From Patescibacteria group bacterium (GTDB lineage Bacteria; Patescibacteriota; JABMPQ01; JAHIRA01): a stretch of DNA of 13,860 bases. The position numbers and the translations under genes were made by a program. The first letter of the stretch is position 1, and each line of letters opens with the position of its first letter. Positions 1-7,179 of this stretch are shown in pieces. The notes below the pieces were generated by a model that did no database searches, was not told the DNA's origin, and saw only the letters and a list, made by a program, of their open reading frames with translations. The stretch is taken from NCBI GenBank assembly GCA_018818905.1, contig JAHIRA010000073.1, positions 1 through 13,860 of the forward strand, read 5' to 3'.

Positions 1-35
1 AACTTTCTATCTTTCTTGTCTTTTTGTGGAGTCAT
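1..35 (-). CDS. 5' fragment of an unidentified gene, cut by the left edge
   Basis: An ATG at 35-33 opens a frame that stays open to the window edge for 11 complete codons, reading MTPQKDKKDRK. It begins only 3 nt after the stop of the mannose-1-phosphate guanylyltransferase gene, the same kind of spacing seen at other junctions here, so it is probably the next gene of that transcription unit. The visible peptide is short, charged and lysine-rich, and gives no clue to function. A neighbour in GDP-mannose metabolism, such as a phosphomannomutase or a glycosyltransferase, would make sense, but nothing visible supports any particular one. Confidence 0.4.
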   Translation of the reverse strand, partial: MTPQKDKKDRK

Positions 36-38
36 AGT

Positions 39-1121
39 TTAAAGATAATCGATCTCGCCTCTATCTTTCAACTCTTCAACAATGCTTTTGACTTCTTGAG
101 CCTTACTTCTGGGACAGACCAAGAGAGCATCGTCGGTATCAACAATAATTAGATCATCAACGCCAACAGTAGCAATAAGCTTTTGGGGGTTACCAGAGAT
201 ATAAGTACCACTAGTATCCTTGCCGACCCATTTACCTTGAGCATAATTCTGGTTGGCATCTTCTTCCGGTTTGAGAAGGTCCTTCAGTGCATCCCAGGCT
301 CCAATATCACTCCAGCCAAACTCTCCTCTAATAATCAGAACTTCCTTGGGATCCATTTTTTCTGTAATAGCGTAATCAATAGAGGTCTTTTCTATTTCCG
401 AATACAATAAGGCAACTTGTTCATGATCTTCTTTCTGTAAAGCTTCTTTGATGCCAGCTAGTTTCTGATAGATTTCTGGGGCATATTTTTCATAGGCTGT
501 TAGGAATTTGTTGGGGGTCCACATATAATAATTCCCATGCCAGAGATAATCTCCCTTAGCTAGATACTTTTTGGCCATTTTGAAAACCGGTTTCTCGGTG
601 TGGCCCTTGAAACGGAAAACCTCAATGCCCTCTTCATTGAGCACTCTCTTGCCAATTCTAGTATAACCAAGCGCTGTACTGGGATAATCAGGCTCAATAC
701 CAATATCCATCATTTTACCTTCTTTCTTGATCATGTTTTCGGCCACATTGAGGGACTTGTGAAAACGAACCACATCCTCAATATAGTGATCTGCAGGAAT
801 AAAAGCCATGGGCTCATCACCGTATTTTTTGGCAAGAACTGCTGCCACATAGCCATGAGCAGCTGCGTTGTCCCTTTTTTCTGGTTCCACCAAAATATTT
901 TCTAAAGGGACCTGAGGGAAAAAATCTTTGATTCTGTCGGCAAATTCTGGGATGGTGGAGAAATAAATGTCCTCGGTTTCATAAAAACCTTCAAAACGGC
1001 TATAGGTGTCCTCTATCATGGTCTTATTACCGATAACCTTGGTAAACTGTTTGGGTTTGTTTTGACGGCTTCTGGGCCACAGGCGTGTTCCCGAACCCCC
1101 AGCCATAATAACTATTTTCAT
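39..1121 (-). CDS. manC: Mannose-1-phosphate guanylyltransferase (GDP-mannose synthesis)
   Basis: Makes GDP-mannose from mannose-1-phosphate and GTP in the cytoplasm. The 360-residue protein starts with the sugar-nucleotidyltransferase signature (AGGSGTRLWP, residues 7-16) and the KPKQF motif (22-26). The PADHYI segment (109-114) carries the likely metal-binding Asp. HTEKP (174-178), SIDYA (248-252) and FGWSDIG (268-274) are typical of the GDP-mannose branch. The length fits a stand-alone pyrophosphorylase; the C-terminal phosphomannose isomerase domain of bifunctional ManC/AlgA proteins is absent. The start is the ATG at 1121, preceded by a 101-bp gap with a promoter-like sequence, so the gene may be expressed separately from the mevalonate genes. 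GDP-mannose could feed glycosylation on the polyprenyl carrier made upstream; that link is inference. A related hexose-1-phosphate nucleotidyltransferase is the only serious alternative. Confidence 0.93.
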   Translation of the reverse strand: MKIVIMAGGSGTRLWPRSRQNKPKQFTKVIGNKTMIEDTYSRFEGFYETEDIYFSTIPEFADRIKDFFPQVPLENILVEPEKRDNAAAHGYVAAVLAKKYGDEPMAFIPADHYIEDVVRFHKSLNVAENMIKKEGKMMDIGIEPDYPSTALGYTRIGKRVLNEEGIEVFRFKGHTEKPVFKMAKKYLAKGDYLWHGNYYMWTPNKFLTAYEKYAPEIYQKLAGIKEALQKEDHEQVALLYSEIEKTSIDYAITEKMDPKEVLIIRGEFGWSDIGAWDALKDLLKPEEDANQNYAQGKWVGKDTSGTYISGNPQKLIATVGVDDLIIVDTDDALLVCPRSKAQEVKSIVEELKDRGEIDYL

Positions 1122-1145
1122 GTTTTGTACTAAGAATTTGTGTCT

Positions 1146-1174
1146 ATTCTAGCAGAAATTACGGTTTGGGGCAA
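1146..1174 (-). promoter_or_regulatory. Predicted sigma-70-type promoter for the mannose-1-phosphate guanylyltransferase gene
   Basis: On the minus strand a TTGCCC -35 box (1174-1169) is separated by exactly 17 bp from a TAGAAT -10 box (1151-1146). The -10 box is preceded by TGC, which makes an extended -10 element. Transcription would start near 1139, about 18 nt before the ATG at 1121. The site lies in the only intergenic gap of about 100 bp in the window. No convincing terminator hairpin for the upstream genes was seen in the same gap, so read-through is also possible. Confidence 0.5.
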
Positions 1175-1222
1175 ACAATTGGTTTTCTGTAAACTGTGTA
1201 GTTCAATACTTGGTTGCTTCTT

Positions 1223-1612
1223 TCATAGGAGCCTAAACTTAATCCCATAGGAAATAATTTCACCTTTCTTTTCGTCACTGATTTTCCGAAACACTGCTTT
1301 GACCTTTTGCCCTATTTTTATTTTTTCTGCCTCGGAATCGACAATTTGTGAGGTTATAAGAGGTCCATTTTTAAGTTTAATTAAGGCCACCACATAAGGT
1401 GTCTGTTTCTGAAACAGATAGGGCGAAACATTAACCTTGGAAAAAGAATAAACTGTCCCCTCTTTAGAAAAAGTTTCGTCTGTCAATTTGTCTGAGCCAC
1501 ATTTTGAACAAAACGAAGACTTGGGAAAATATTGCTTGCCGCATGTCCGGCAAACGCTACCAACTAGATTGTAGCGACTCTCATAGAGACGCCAGTTTTG
1601 AATAATTGACAT
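1223..1612 (-). CDS. DUF35 zinc-ribbon/OB-fold protein, partner of thiolase and HMG-CoA synthase
   Basis: A small 129-residue protein with a rubredoxin-like zinc ribbon, Cys21-x2-Cys24 and Cys35-x2-Cys38, followed by a beta-rich OB-fold region (about residues 48-125). This is the DUF35 family. In methanogenic archaea a DUF35 protein bridges acetoacetyl-CoA thiolase and HMG-CoA synthase, so that the thermodynamically unfavourable thiolase product is passed directly to the synthase. Here the gene follows the thiolase gene directly: its ATG shares one base with the thiolase TAA stop (TAATG at 1612), which suggests coupled translation and a matched protein ratio. The order synthase-thiolase-DUF35 is the same as in archaeal clusters. 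It is probably a structural component and not an enzyme. The family assignment is firm; the scaffold role follows from homology and context. Confidence 0.9.
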   Translation of the reverse strand: MSIIQNWRLYESRYNLVGSVCRTCGKQYFPKSSFCSKCGSDKLTDETFSKEGTVYSFSKVNVSPYLFQKQTPYVVALIKLKNGPLITSQIVDSEAEKIKIGQKVKAVFRKISDEKKGEIISYGIKFRLL

Positions 1613-2748
1613 TAGATATTAGAACTTAGAATACTAACTACAGCTGTAGCGCCAGATCCCCCAACATTATGCGTCAAACCAAGTTGAGCTTTATTGACTT
1701 GCCTCCCCTCGGCTCGACCCTGAAGCTGATGAACGATCTCAATAACTTGTTTCACGCCAGTAGCTCCCACGGGATGGCCAGCGGACTTGAGACCACCTGA
1801 GGTATTTACAGGCAACTTGGCATTGTAGTAAGTGTGACCAAGTTTGGCAGCTTGACCGGCTTGACCTTCTTTATAAAAACCCAGATCTTCAAGAGCTATG
1901 ACCTCGGCAATTGTGAAGCAATCATGAACCTCCAGCATATCTATATCTTTAATGGTTACGTCAGCATTTTTGTAAGCTTTTTTTGCTGCTATCTTAGTCG
2001 CTTTAATAGAGGTTATCTTCTGACGATCTTGAAGAGCAACACTGTCTGTGGCTATTTCTGAGGATAGAACCTTGACTGCTTCTGGCTTAGCTTCCAAAGA
2101 CAGAACTACCGCCGCTGCCCCGTCTGAAATTGGAGAACAATCAAACAAGGTTAACGGCTCGGCAACGACCGAGCTTTTAAGTACTGTATCTATAGTTATT
2201 TCTTTGGGAAAATGTGCTTTGTTGTTTCTGGCTCCATGATAATGATTTTTGACCGCCACCGCAGCCAGTTCTTTTGAAGCAATGCTATACTGATAGAAAT
2301 ATCTTTGAGTCATAAGAGCGTAAACACTAGGAAAGGTTAGGCCATAAAACGATTCTTTTTCTGCATGTGCTGCGTTGGTTAAGCCAGCCACAACTTCAGA
2401 AGATTTATGATCACACATTTTTTCTGCCCCCACCACCAGAATGTTTTGATACTGGCCAGCCTTGAGCATATCAACCCCTTTTTTGAAAGCCACTCCACCG
2501 GAAGCACAGGCCGCCTCGACTCGAAATGCTTCAACATTGAGACCAAGCGAACTAGAAAGCAGCGCCCCCAAATGTCCTTGCGAAGACAAAGTATCTGACA
2601 GCATATTTCCAACCACCACGGCGTCGATCTGTGATAATTCCAGACCAGACTCTTTGACAGCTTCAACTGAGGCTTCAAGTGCCAAATCAAGAAGTGATTT
2701 TTCAAAATGTTCACCAAATTTTGTCAGGCCGGTTCCTATAATATACAT
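1612..2748 (-). CDS. Acetoacetyl-CoA thiolase (archaeal/SCP2-type)
   Basis: Condenses two acetyl-CoA molecules to acetoacetyl-CoA, the first step of the mevalonate pathway. The 378-residue protein has the nucleophilic cysteine in EAACASGG (Cys81), a conserved His in EVHDCF (His275) and the C-terminal GHPVGATG motif with His325. The final NVGGSGATAVVSIL segment resembles the archaeal/SCP2-like thiolases, where the C-terminal CxG cysteine of classical biosynthetic thiolases is not kept. The ATG at 2748 follows the HMG-CoA synthase stop by 19 nt, and the stop overlaps the DUF35 gene start. These neighbours identify it as the thiolase of the thiolase/DUF35/HMG-CoA synthase complex and not a fatty-acid degradation enzyme. 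Substrate chain length cannot be read from the sequence, but context makes acetyl-CoA the clear choice. Confidence 0.92.
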   Translation of the reverse strand: MYIIGTGLTKFGEHFEKSLLDLALEASVEAVKESGLELSQIDAVVVGNMLSDTLSSQGHLGALLSSSLGLNVEAFRVEAACASGGVAFKKGVDMLKAGQYQNILVVGAEKMCDHKSSEVVAGLTNAAHAEKESFYGLTFPSVYALMTQRYFYQYSIASKELAAVAVKNHYHGARNNKAHFPKEITIDTVLKSSVVAEPLTLFDCSPISDGAAAVVLSLEAKPEAVKVLSSEIATDSVALQDRQKITSIKATKIAAKKAYKNADVTIKDIDMLEVHDCFTIAEVIALEDLGFYKEGQAGQAAKLGHTYYNAKLPVNTSGGLKSAGHPVGATGVKQVIEIVHQLQGRAEGRQVNKAQLGLTHNVGGSGATAVVSILSSNI

Positions 2749-2767
2749 ATAAAATAAATTCGCGCTA

Positions 2768-3811
2768 TTAATTCTGGACTATTTTTCCGGTATGTTTGCA
2801 GTATTCTCCGTAGCTTAGGTACTTCTTGTCTTTGATCATGCTATTAAGTTTCTGACCTTTTCTGAGATTCTTGATATTATCTGTCACCTTAAAAACAAAG
2901 ACATCAGATCCAGAACCAGAACCATACGAGGTGACAAGAATCCTTTCGCCCGGCTTGGCCTTGTCCAAAACTCGAACCAAGCCGAGAAGAGACGAGGCAG
3001 AATAAGTATTACCAATTAAGTCAACCACCAAACTGTCTTTAATCTGAGATTCTTTGAAACCCAGAACCTTTGCTGCCACCCTGGGAAATTTGCCATTTGG
3101 CATGTGAAAAACAGCCTTATCAAAATCCTTGGCCAAGCATTTGGCTTTTTTGAAATAATGCTCAGTTGCGCCGACCACATGCTTAAAATAGGCCGGCATC
3201 CCGGTAAATCTTTCAGAGTGACTGGGATATTTGTTGTATTTACCTCTCCAGAAATCAGGAGTGTCTGAGGCAAAAGAAGCATAGTCCTCGACTTCGGCAA
3301 TAACTTCTTCTCTTTTGCTGCCCATGACAAAAGCGGCTCCGCCAGCTGCGGCCGTATATTCCAAAGCATCGCCTGGCTTGCCCTGGGCCGTATCAGCTCC
3401 AATAGCTAACCCATATCTCGCCTTTCTACAGGCCAAAAGCGAACTGACAATTTGCATCGCTGCCGTTCCAGCCTTGCAAGCAAATTCCAGATCAGCTGTG
3501 AAATAATGATTGTCAATACCCAAAGCAGTCGCCACTGTCACCGAAGAAGGTTTAACAGCATAAGGATGGCTTTCTGAGCCAATATACAGGGCGTCAATTT
3601 TTTGTAAATCAATATCTATTCTAGCCAGTGCTTGTCTGGATGCCTCATAGGCTATGGTAATAGTGTCTTCATCAACCCCGGGTACGGATTTTTCCGTAAC
3701 AAAAAGACCGTGGCTAATGTCTTGTGGGTCTTTGCCCCAAACTTTGGCTATTTCCTCTACAGTCACACGATAACGAGGTATATAAGCCCCATATGTAACA
3801 ATTCCTGGCAT
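2768..3811 (-). CDS. Hydroxymethylglutaryl-CoA synthase, archaeal type
   Basis: Condenses acetoacetyl-CoA with acetyl-CoA to form HMG-CoA. The 347-residue length and the N-terminal sequence (GIVTYGAYIPRYRV) match the archaeal-type family, which is shorter than the roughly 390-residue firmicute or the 500-residue animal enzymes. The catalytic triad is visible: Glu80 in IGSES, the acyl-accepting Cys112 in EFACKAG, and His236 in FHMPNGKFP. A GNTYSASS segment (267-274) and a glycine/serine loop SYGSGSGSD (295-303) complete the active-site wall. The ATG at 3811 lies 3 nt after the HMG-CoA reductase stop, so translation is probably coupled. The thiolase and DUF35 genes follow directly, as in archaea. 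3-oxoacyl-ACP synthase III is a distant relative, but the Glu/Cys/His pattern and the neighbours rule it out. Confidence 0.94.
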   Translation of the reverse strand: MPGIVTYGAYIPRYRVTVEEIAKVWGKDPQDISHGLFVTEKSVPGVDEDTITIAYEASRQALARIDIDLQKIDALYIGSESHPYAVKPSSVTVATALGIDNHYFTADLEFACKAGTAAMQIVSSLLACRKARYGLAIGADTAQGKPGDALEYTAAAGGAAFVMGSKREEVIAEVEDYASFASDTPDFWRGKYNKYPSHSERFTGMPAYFKHVVGATEHYFKKAKCLAKDFDKAVFHMPNGKFPRVAAKVLGFKESQIKDSLVVDLIGNTYSASSLLGLVRVLDKAKPGERILVTSYGSGSGSDVFVFKVTDNIKNLRKGQKLNSMIKDKKYLSYGEYCKHTGKIVQN

Positions 3812-3814
3812 CAG

Positions 3815-5056
3815 CTATGTCTTATATTTTTTTCTGCGACCATAAACCACGTGAGCCCGAGCCAGATCATTGGCGGCCAGAGCAGACAACAATGACAACT
3901 CTCCGGCCAAAACAGCTGCTGTAATAACCTCAGCAAGCTTCATAACATTGTCACCTGGGTTGCCCTTGGTCACATTAACGCCCAGAATTTCGAGCGCCTC
4001 TTTTTGAGTATCAAGTCCTGTTCCACCACCTACAGCTCCAATAATCAAACTAGGTAAATGGACAGAAAAATATAGATCTCCATTTTTCTCTAGCTCAGCA
4101 CTGGTAATCCCACTTGATCCTTCAACGACATGGGCCGGATCTTGACCGGTAGCAATAAACATCGCCGCAATAATGTTGGCAAAGTGAGCATTAAAACCAT
4201 AGGAACCAGCCAGAGCTGAACCTTCAAGATTTTTCCTGGTATTAACTTCTACAATCTCTTCCGGAGTAACTTTGAGAACTTTCTTGACATCCTTTTTCTT
4301 AATAATCACTTCAGCCCAAGTAGACAAGCCTCTTCCCAAGATAAAATTTATGGCTGTTGGTTTTTTGTCCGAACACATATTACCGGTCACAGAAATACAT
4401 TTGATGCCGGTTTTTTTGGTAATTAAATTCTTGATGACATTATCACAGGCTACCACAGCCATATTCATGCCCATAGCGTCAGCCGTTCCAAAAACAAAAC
4501 GAACATGCACCGATCGCCCGACTCGCCAACATTTTATTTTGTGCAGTGAAATATGAGGATCTGTTTTTTCTACCTGGCTTTTGATTTTTTCAAAATTGTC
4601 TTCTATCCACTGGGCAAATTTCTTGGACTCTCTAATCCCTGTGGTCTTAAAAACGGGAGCTCTAGTAATTCCCCTTCTCTTGGTAACTGTCTTCACCCCG
4701 CCAGAAAGCATAGAAGCCCGACAACCTCTGTTGACTCCGGCCACCAAACAACCTTCTGTTGTAGCCAGAGGAAAAAAGAATCTTCCCCGGGCATATTCAC
4801 CGTTAATCTTCAGCGGTCCAGCTACTCCCACCGGAACTTGAATAGCGCCAATCATATTTTCACAATTTTTTCTGGCCGCTTCTTTTGGACTCATACTAAA
4901 ATCAGAGATTTTCTCGAGTTTGGATTTGGTAATTCTAGAGACAATCTCTTGACGCTTCTCAATGGAGTCCTCAACTGAAAAATATTGCTCAAAGTGATGC
5001 ATCTTGAGATCTCCAGCTTGGACTTTTTTGGCTAAATCTGATATTTTCATATTCAT
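3815..5056 (-). CDS. Hydroxymethylglutaryl-CoA reductase, class I
   Basis: Reduces HMG-CoA to mevalonate in a four-electron step, the committed step of the pathway. The 413-residue protein is the soluble catalytic domain only; no membrane anchor is visible. Catalytic residues by motif: Glu101 in ATTEG, Lys231/Lys232 in CSDKKP, Asp306 in TGQDPAH and His402 near the C-terminus in ARAHVV. The dinucleotide-binding motif is DAMGMNM (193-199), the class I form; class II bacterial enzymes usually carry DAMGAN. Class I enzymes generally use NADPH. The ATG at 5056 is followed by a second in-frame ATG at 5050, so the true start is uncertain by two codons. It lies 15 nt after the phosphomevalonate kinase stop and 3 nt before HMG-CoA synthase, firmly inside the operon. 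Confidence 0.95.
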   Translation of the reverse strand: MNMKISDLAKKVQAGDLKMHHFEQYFSVEDSIEKRQEIVSRITKSKLEKISDFSMSPKEAARKNCENMIGAIQVPVGVAGPLKINGEYARGRFFFPLATTEGCLVAGVNRGCRASMLSGGVKTVTKRRGITRAPVFKTTGIRESKKFAQWIEDNFEKIKSQVEKTDPHISLHKIKCWRVGRSVHVRFVFGTADAMGMNMAVVACDNVIKNLITKKTGIKCISVTGNMCSDKKPTAINFILGRGLSTWAEVIIKKKDVKKVLKVTPEEIVEVNTRKNLEGSALAGSYGFNAHFANIIAAMFIATGQDPAHVVEGSSGITSAELEKNGDLYFSVHLPSLIIGAVGGGTGLDTQKEALEILGVNVTKGNPGDNVMKLAEVITAAVLAGELSLLSALAANDLARAHVVYGRRKKYKT

Positions 5057-5071
5057 TTTTAACTTACTATT

Positions 5072-6181
5072 CTAACCTATTTTCTTGTTTTTTTCAAGCA
5101 AAAGACCATCACTGTCAATCTGGACAGGAATCAATTGAATATGATTCTTTTGCCAAATATTCTTGACTTCTTTCTGTTCTGCAGCGTCAGAACAAATAGC
5201 TATGGCAATATCCCCACCACCAGCTCCAGAAAACTTGGCAGCGGCTCCCTTTTTGTTGGCCAGTTCAATAATACGGGAAAGTGCCAACGTCTCTAATTTG
5301 ACTCCCGACTTTTCGCCAAGTTCTTTCAGAAGCTGTCTGTTTTTGTGGATCAGTTTTTTCAAAAAATTGAGATCATTCTGTATCAAAGCTTCTTTCATCT
5401 TTAACACCACAGTTTCTATGGCCAAGACAATGCTTTGATATTCACTGGGATTCTTTTTCTTGAAGACCTGAACTCGTAGTATTAGCTCGGAAGTTTTAGC
5501 TGCATTCCCACAAAAGGCCACTAATAGTTTAAAGCTATCCGGAATCTCGAGAGACTCAAGAAACAAACCCGGCCAGCGTGTATCAATAATTTTTTTGAGT
5601 CCTTTTTTCTCAAGCATTGTCATCAACTTCTTGTAGTCTGTTTTTTGATAAAAGACTATTCCCCCAAACACAGAAGCGGCCACATCGAAAGAACTTCCCT
5701 TTTGACCTTGGGCAACATAATGGGCCAATGAAGCCAGCTTGAAAACTCTAACTTTATCTGCAAAAGATTCTATCTTCAATTGATGTAAGGCTAAAACTGC
5801 CCCAACAACCGCTACAACAACCGCTGCCGAGGAGCCAAAACCAACTTTTGATTTTCTGTTAGCTCGGGAAATATCTTTATTAATTCCACTTCTAATCACT
5901 AATGAAAAATGTTTTGAAGCGACTTGATTTGATTCTAAATATAGTAGAGATTTCTCTATGGCCTCAAAAACAAAAAGCATTTCAGGAAATGCTTTTCTAT
6001 TTTTTGCTGTTATTTCAAGACAACTAATATTAAAATCTTCTGAGCTAATACTTGTTTTGGTATCCTCTTTGATTTCAACTGTCATCCTTTTGTTGACTGC
6101 CAACACAAGACAAGGCTTCTGTGCCTCCAAAACAGCCCATTCTCCTGCTAGCATAACTTTGCCAGGACATGACGTTCTCAT
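5072..6181 (-). CDS. Phosphomevalonate kinase (GHMP family)
   Basis: Phosphorylates 5-phosphomevalonate to 5-diphosphomevalonate using ATP. GHMP-kinase features in order: N-terminal CPGKVMLAGEWAVL, the phosphate-binding loop KVGFGSSAA in the middle third, QGQKGSSFDVAASVFGG carrying the Asp typical of ERG8-type enzymes, and C-terminal SGAGGGD. The DVAAS segment separates it from mevalonate kinase and from the decarboxylase, both of which are also in the cluster. I chose the ATG at 6181, giving 369 residues and starting MRTSCPGK, 2 nt after the decarboxylase stop. A TTG two codons upstream (6187) would overlap that stop by 4 nt and is possible. The next gene, HMG-CoA reductase, starts 15 nt downstream. 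With this enzyme present, the lower mevalonate branch is the classical one and not the archaeal mevalonate-5-phosphate routes. Confidence 0.92.
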   Translation of the reverse strand: MRTSCPGKVMLAGEWAVLEAQKPCLVLAVNKRMTVEIKEDTKTSISSEDFNISCLEITAKNRKAFPEMLFVFEAIEKSLLYLESNQVASKHFSLVIRSGINKDISRANRKSKVGFGSSAAVVVAVVGAVLALHQLKIESFADKVRVFKLASLAHYVAQGQKGSSFDVAASVFGGIVFYQKTDYKKLMTMLEKKGLKKIIDTRWPGLFLESLEIPDSFKLLVAFCGNAAKTSELILRVQVFKKKNPSEYQSIVLAIETVVLKMKEALIQNDLNFLKKLIHKNRQLLKELGEKSGVKLETLALSRIIELANKKGAAAKFSGAGGGDIAIAICSDAAEQKEVKNIWQKNHIQLIPVQIDSDGLLLEKNKKIG

Positions 6182-6183
6182 GA

Positions 6184-7179
6184 TCAAAATAGATGCGTCT
6201 TCAAAAATTCTGGCTGACCGGAAAGACCATTAACAATAATGTTCTGTGCCCCAACTCGACTCAGACCGTTCTTGACACGTGGTAAATCCTTCTCCTGACA
6301 TATAACTTTGACCTGTGGACCAGCGTCCATTGTAAAAAAAACCGGCAAACCCTTTTCTCTCATATCCCAAACCTTCTTCATGATAGTTACAGTTTGGGGA
6401 AGCATATAAACAATCGGTGGCTTCGAGGTCATCATTAGCGCATGCATCTTAAGTGCATTTCTTTCAGCCAATTCTCCAAACGACCAGAAATCATTTTTGA
6501 ATAAAGCTTGCTTGATCTTCTTAACGTCTTTTTCTGCATCTTCTGGCCAACTTTGATAATAGGCAGAAGTGGTCACCGTTTCTTTCATTCCAATGCTAGA
6601 TTTAACCTTCTTCTCTTTTGAGGTAACCAAACAAACAATGATTTTTATATCAGAGAAATTACTAGTTTTAATCTCTTGGGCAAAAGAATCCGAACCGTCT
6701 TCACGACTGCCTTTCTTCCATAAAACAAAACCGCCCATTACAGAACGACACGCTGAACCAGAGCCTTGTCTGGCTACTATTGAAAGTTGCTTGGATGATA
6801 GATTCAGATCAAGGGCCTTGGCTAGGGCCACAGTCAAAGCAGAAAGACCAGAGGCAGAACTGGCCAACCCCGCCGCTGTGGGGAAATTATTTTCTGAAAC
6901 AATCTTAGCTTTCTGTCTTGTTTTTGCATAGCGTCGCAAGATCGCTAAAACCCTGGCGACTTTAGCAAACTCCAAGCTAGTACTGGCAAATTCTTTCTGG
7001 TTCAAAAAAAAGAGGTCTCTCTTATATCTCTTTGAAAAATGGACCGTGGTTTTGGAAAACAAATTGGAAAGCGCGACCGAAAAGCTACTGTTTTGAGGTA
7101 AAATAAGCTTTTCGTCTCTTTTGCCCCAATACTTAATCAGCGCAATATTTGAGAACGCTTTAACTGTCGTTTTTTTCAT
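6184..7179 (-). CDS. mvaD: Diphosphomevalonate decarboxylase
   Basis: Converts 5-diphosphomevalonate to isopentenyl diphosphate with ATP consumption and CO2 loss. The 331-residue protein has the family hallmarks: NIALIKYWGK (11-20), the ATP loop FPTAAGLASSASGLSAL (99-115), GSGSACRS containing the conserved Arg145, and FTMDAGPQV with the catalytic Asp285. The length is typical. Archaeal phosphomevalonate decarboxylases and mevalonate-3-kinases belong to the same superfamily, but the intact Asp/Arg motifs and the neighbouring phosphomevalonate kinase favour the classical enzyme. The ATG at 7179 overlaps the histidine kinase TGA by 4 nt (ATGA at 7179-7176), a usual sign of translational coupling, so decarboxylase output may depend on ribosomes leaving the kinase gene. 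A partial Shine-Dalgarno-like AAAGAAG lies within the 3' end of the kinase gene, about 9 nt upstream. Confidence 0.95.
   Translation of the reverse strand: MKKTTVKAFSNIALIKYWGKRDEKLILPQNSSFSVALSNLFSKTTVHFSKRYKRDLFFLNQKEFASTSLEFAKVARVLAILRRYAKTRQKAKIVSENNFPTAAGLASSASGLSALTVALAKALDLNLSSKQLSIVARQGSGSACRSVMGGFVLWKKGSREDGSDSFAQEIKTSNFSDIKIIVCLVTSKEKKVKSSIGMKETVTTSAYYQSWPEDAEKDVKKIKQALFKNDFWSFGELAERNALKMHALMMTSKPPIVYMLPQTVTIMKKVWDMREKGLPVFFTMDAGPQVKVICQEKDLPRVKNGLSRVGAQNIIVNGLSGQPEFLKTHLF

Noticed and set aside
2379..2717. Minus-strand frame of 112 codons in another phase within the thiolase gene
   Set aside because: The thiolase frame carries the catalytic motifs; the alternative frame is tryptophan/lysine-rich and unlike a folded protein.
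4553..4978. Plus-strand open frame of 141 codons opposite HMG-CoA reductase
   Set aside because: Antisense shadow of a highly conserved coding region. The same holds for the other plus-strand frames of 60-120 codons across the window.
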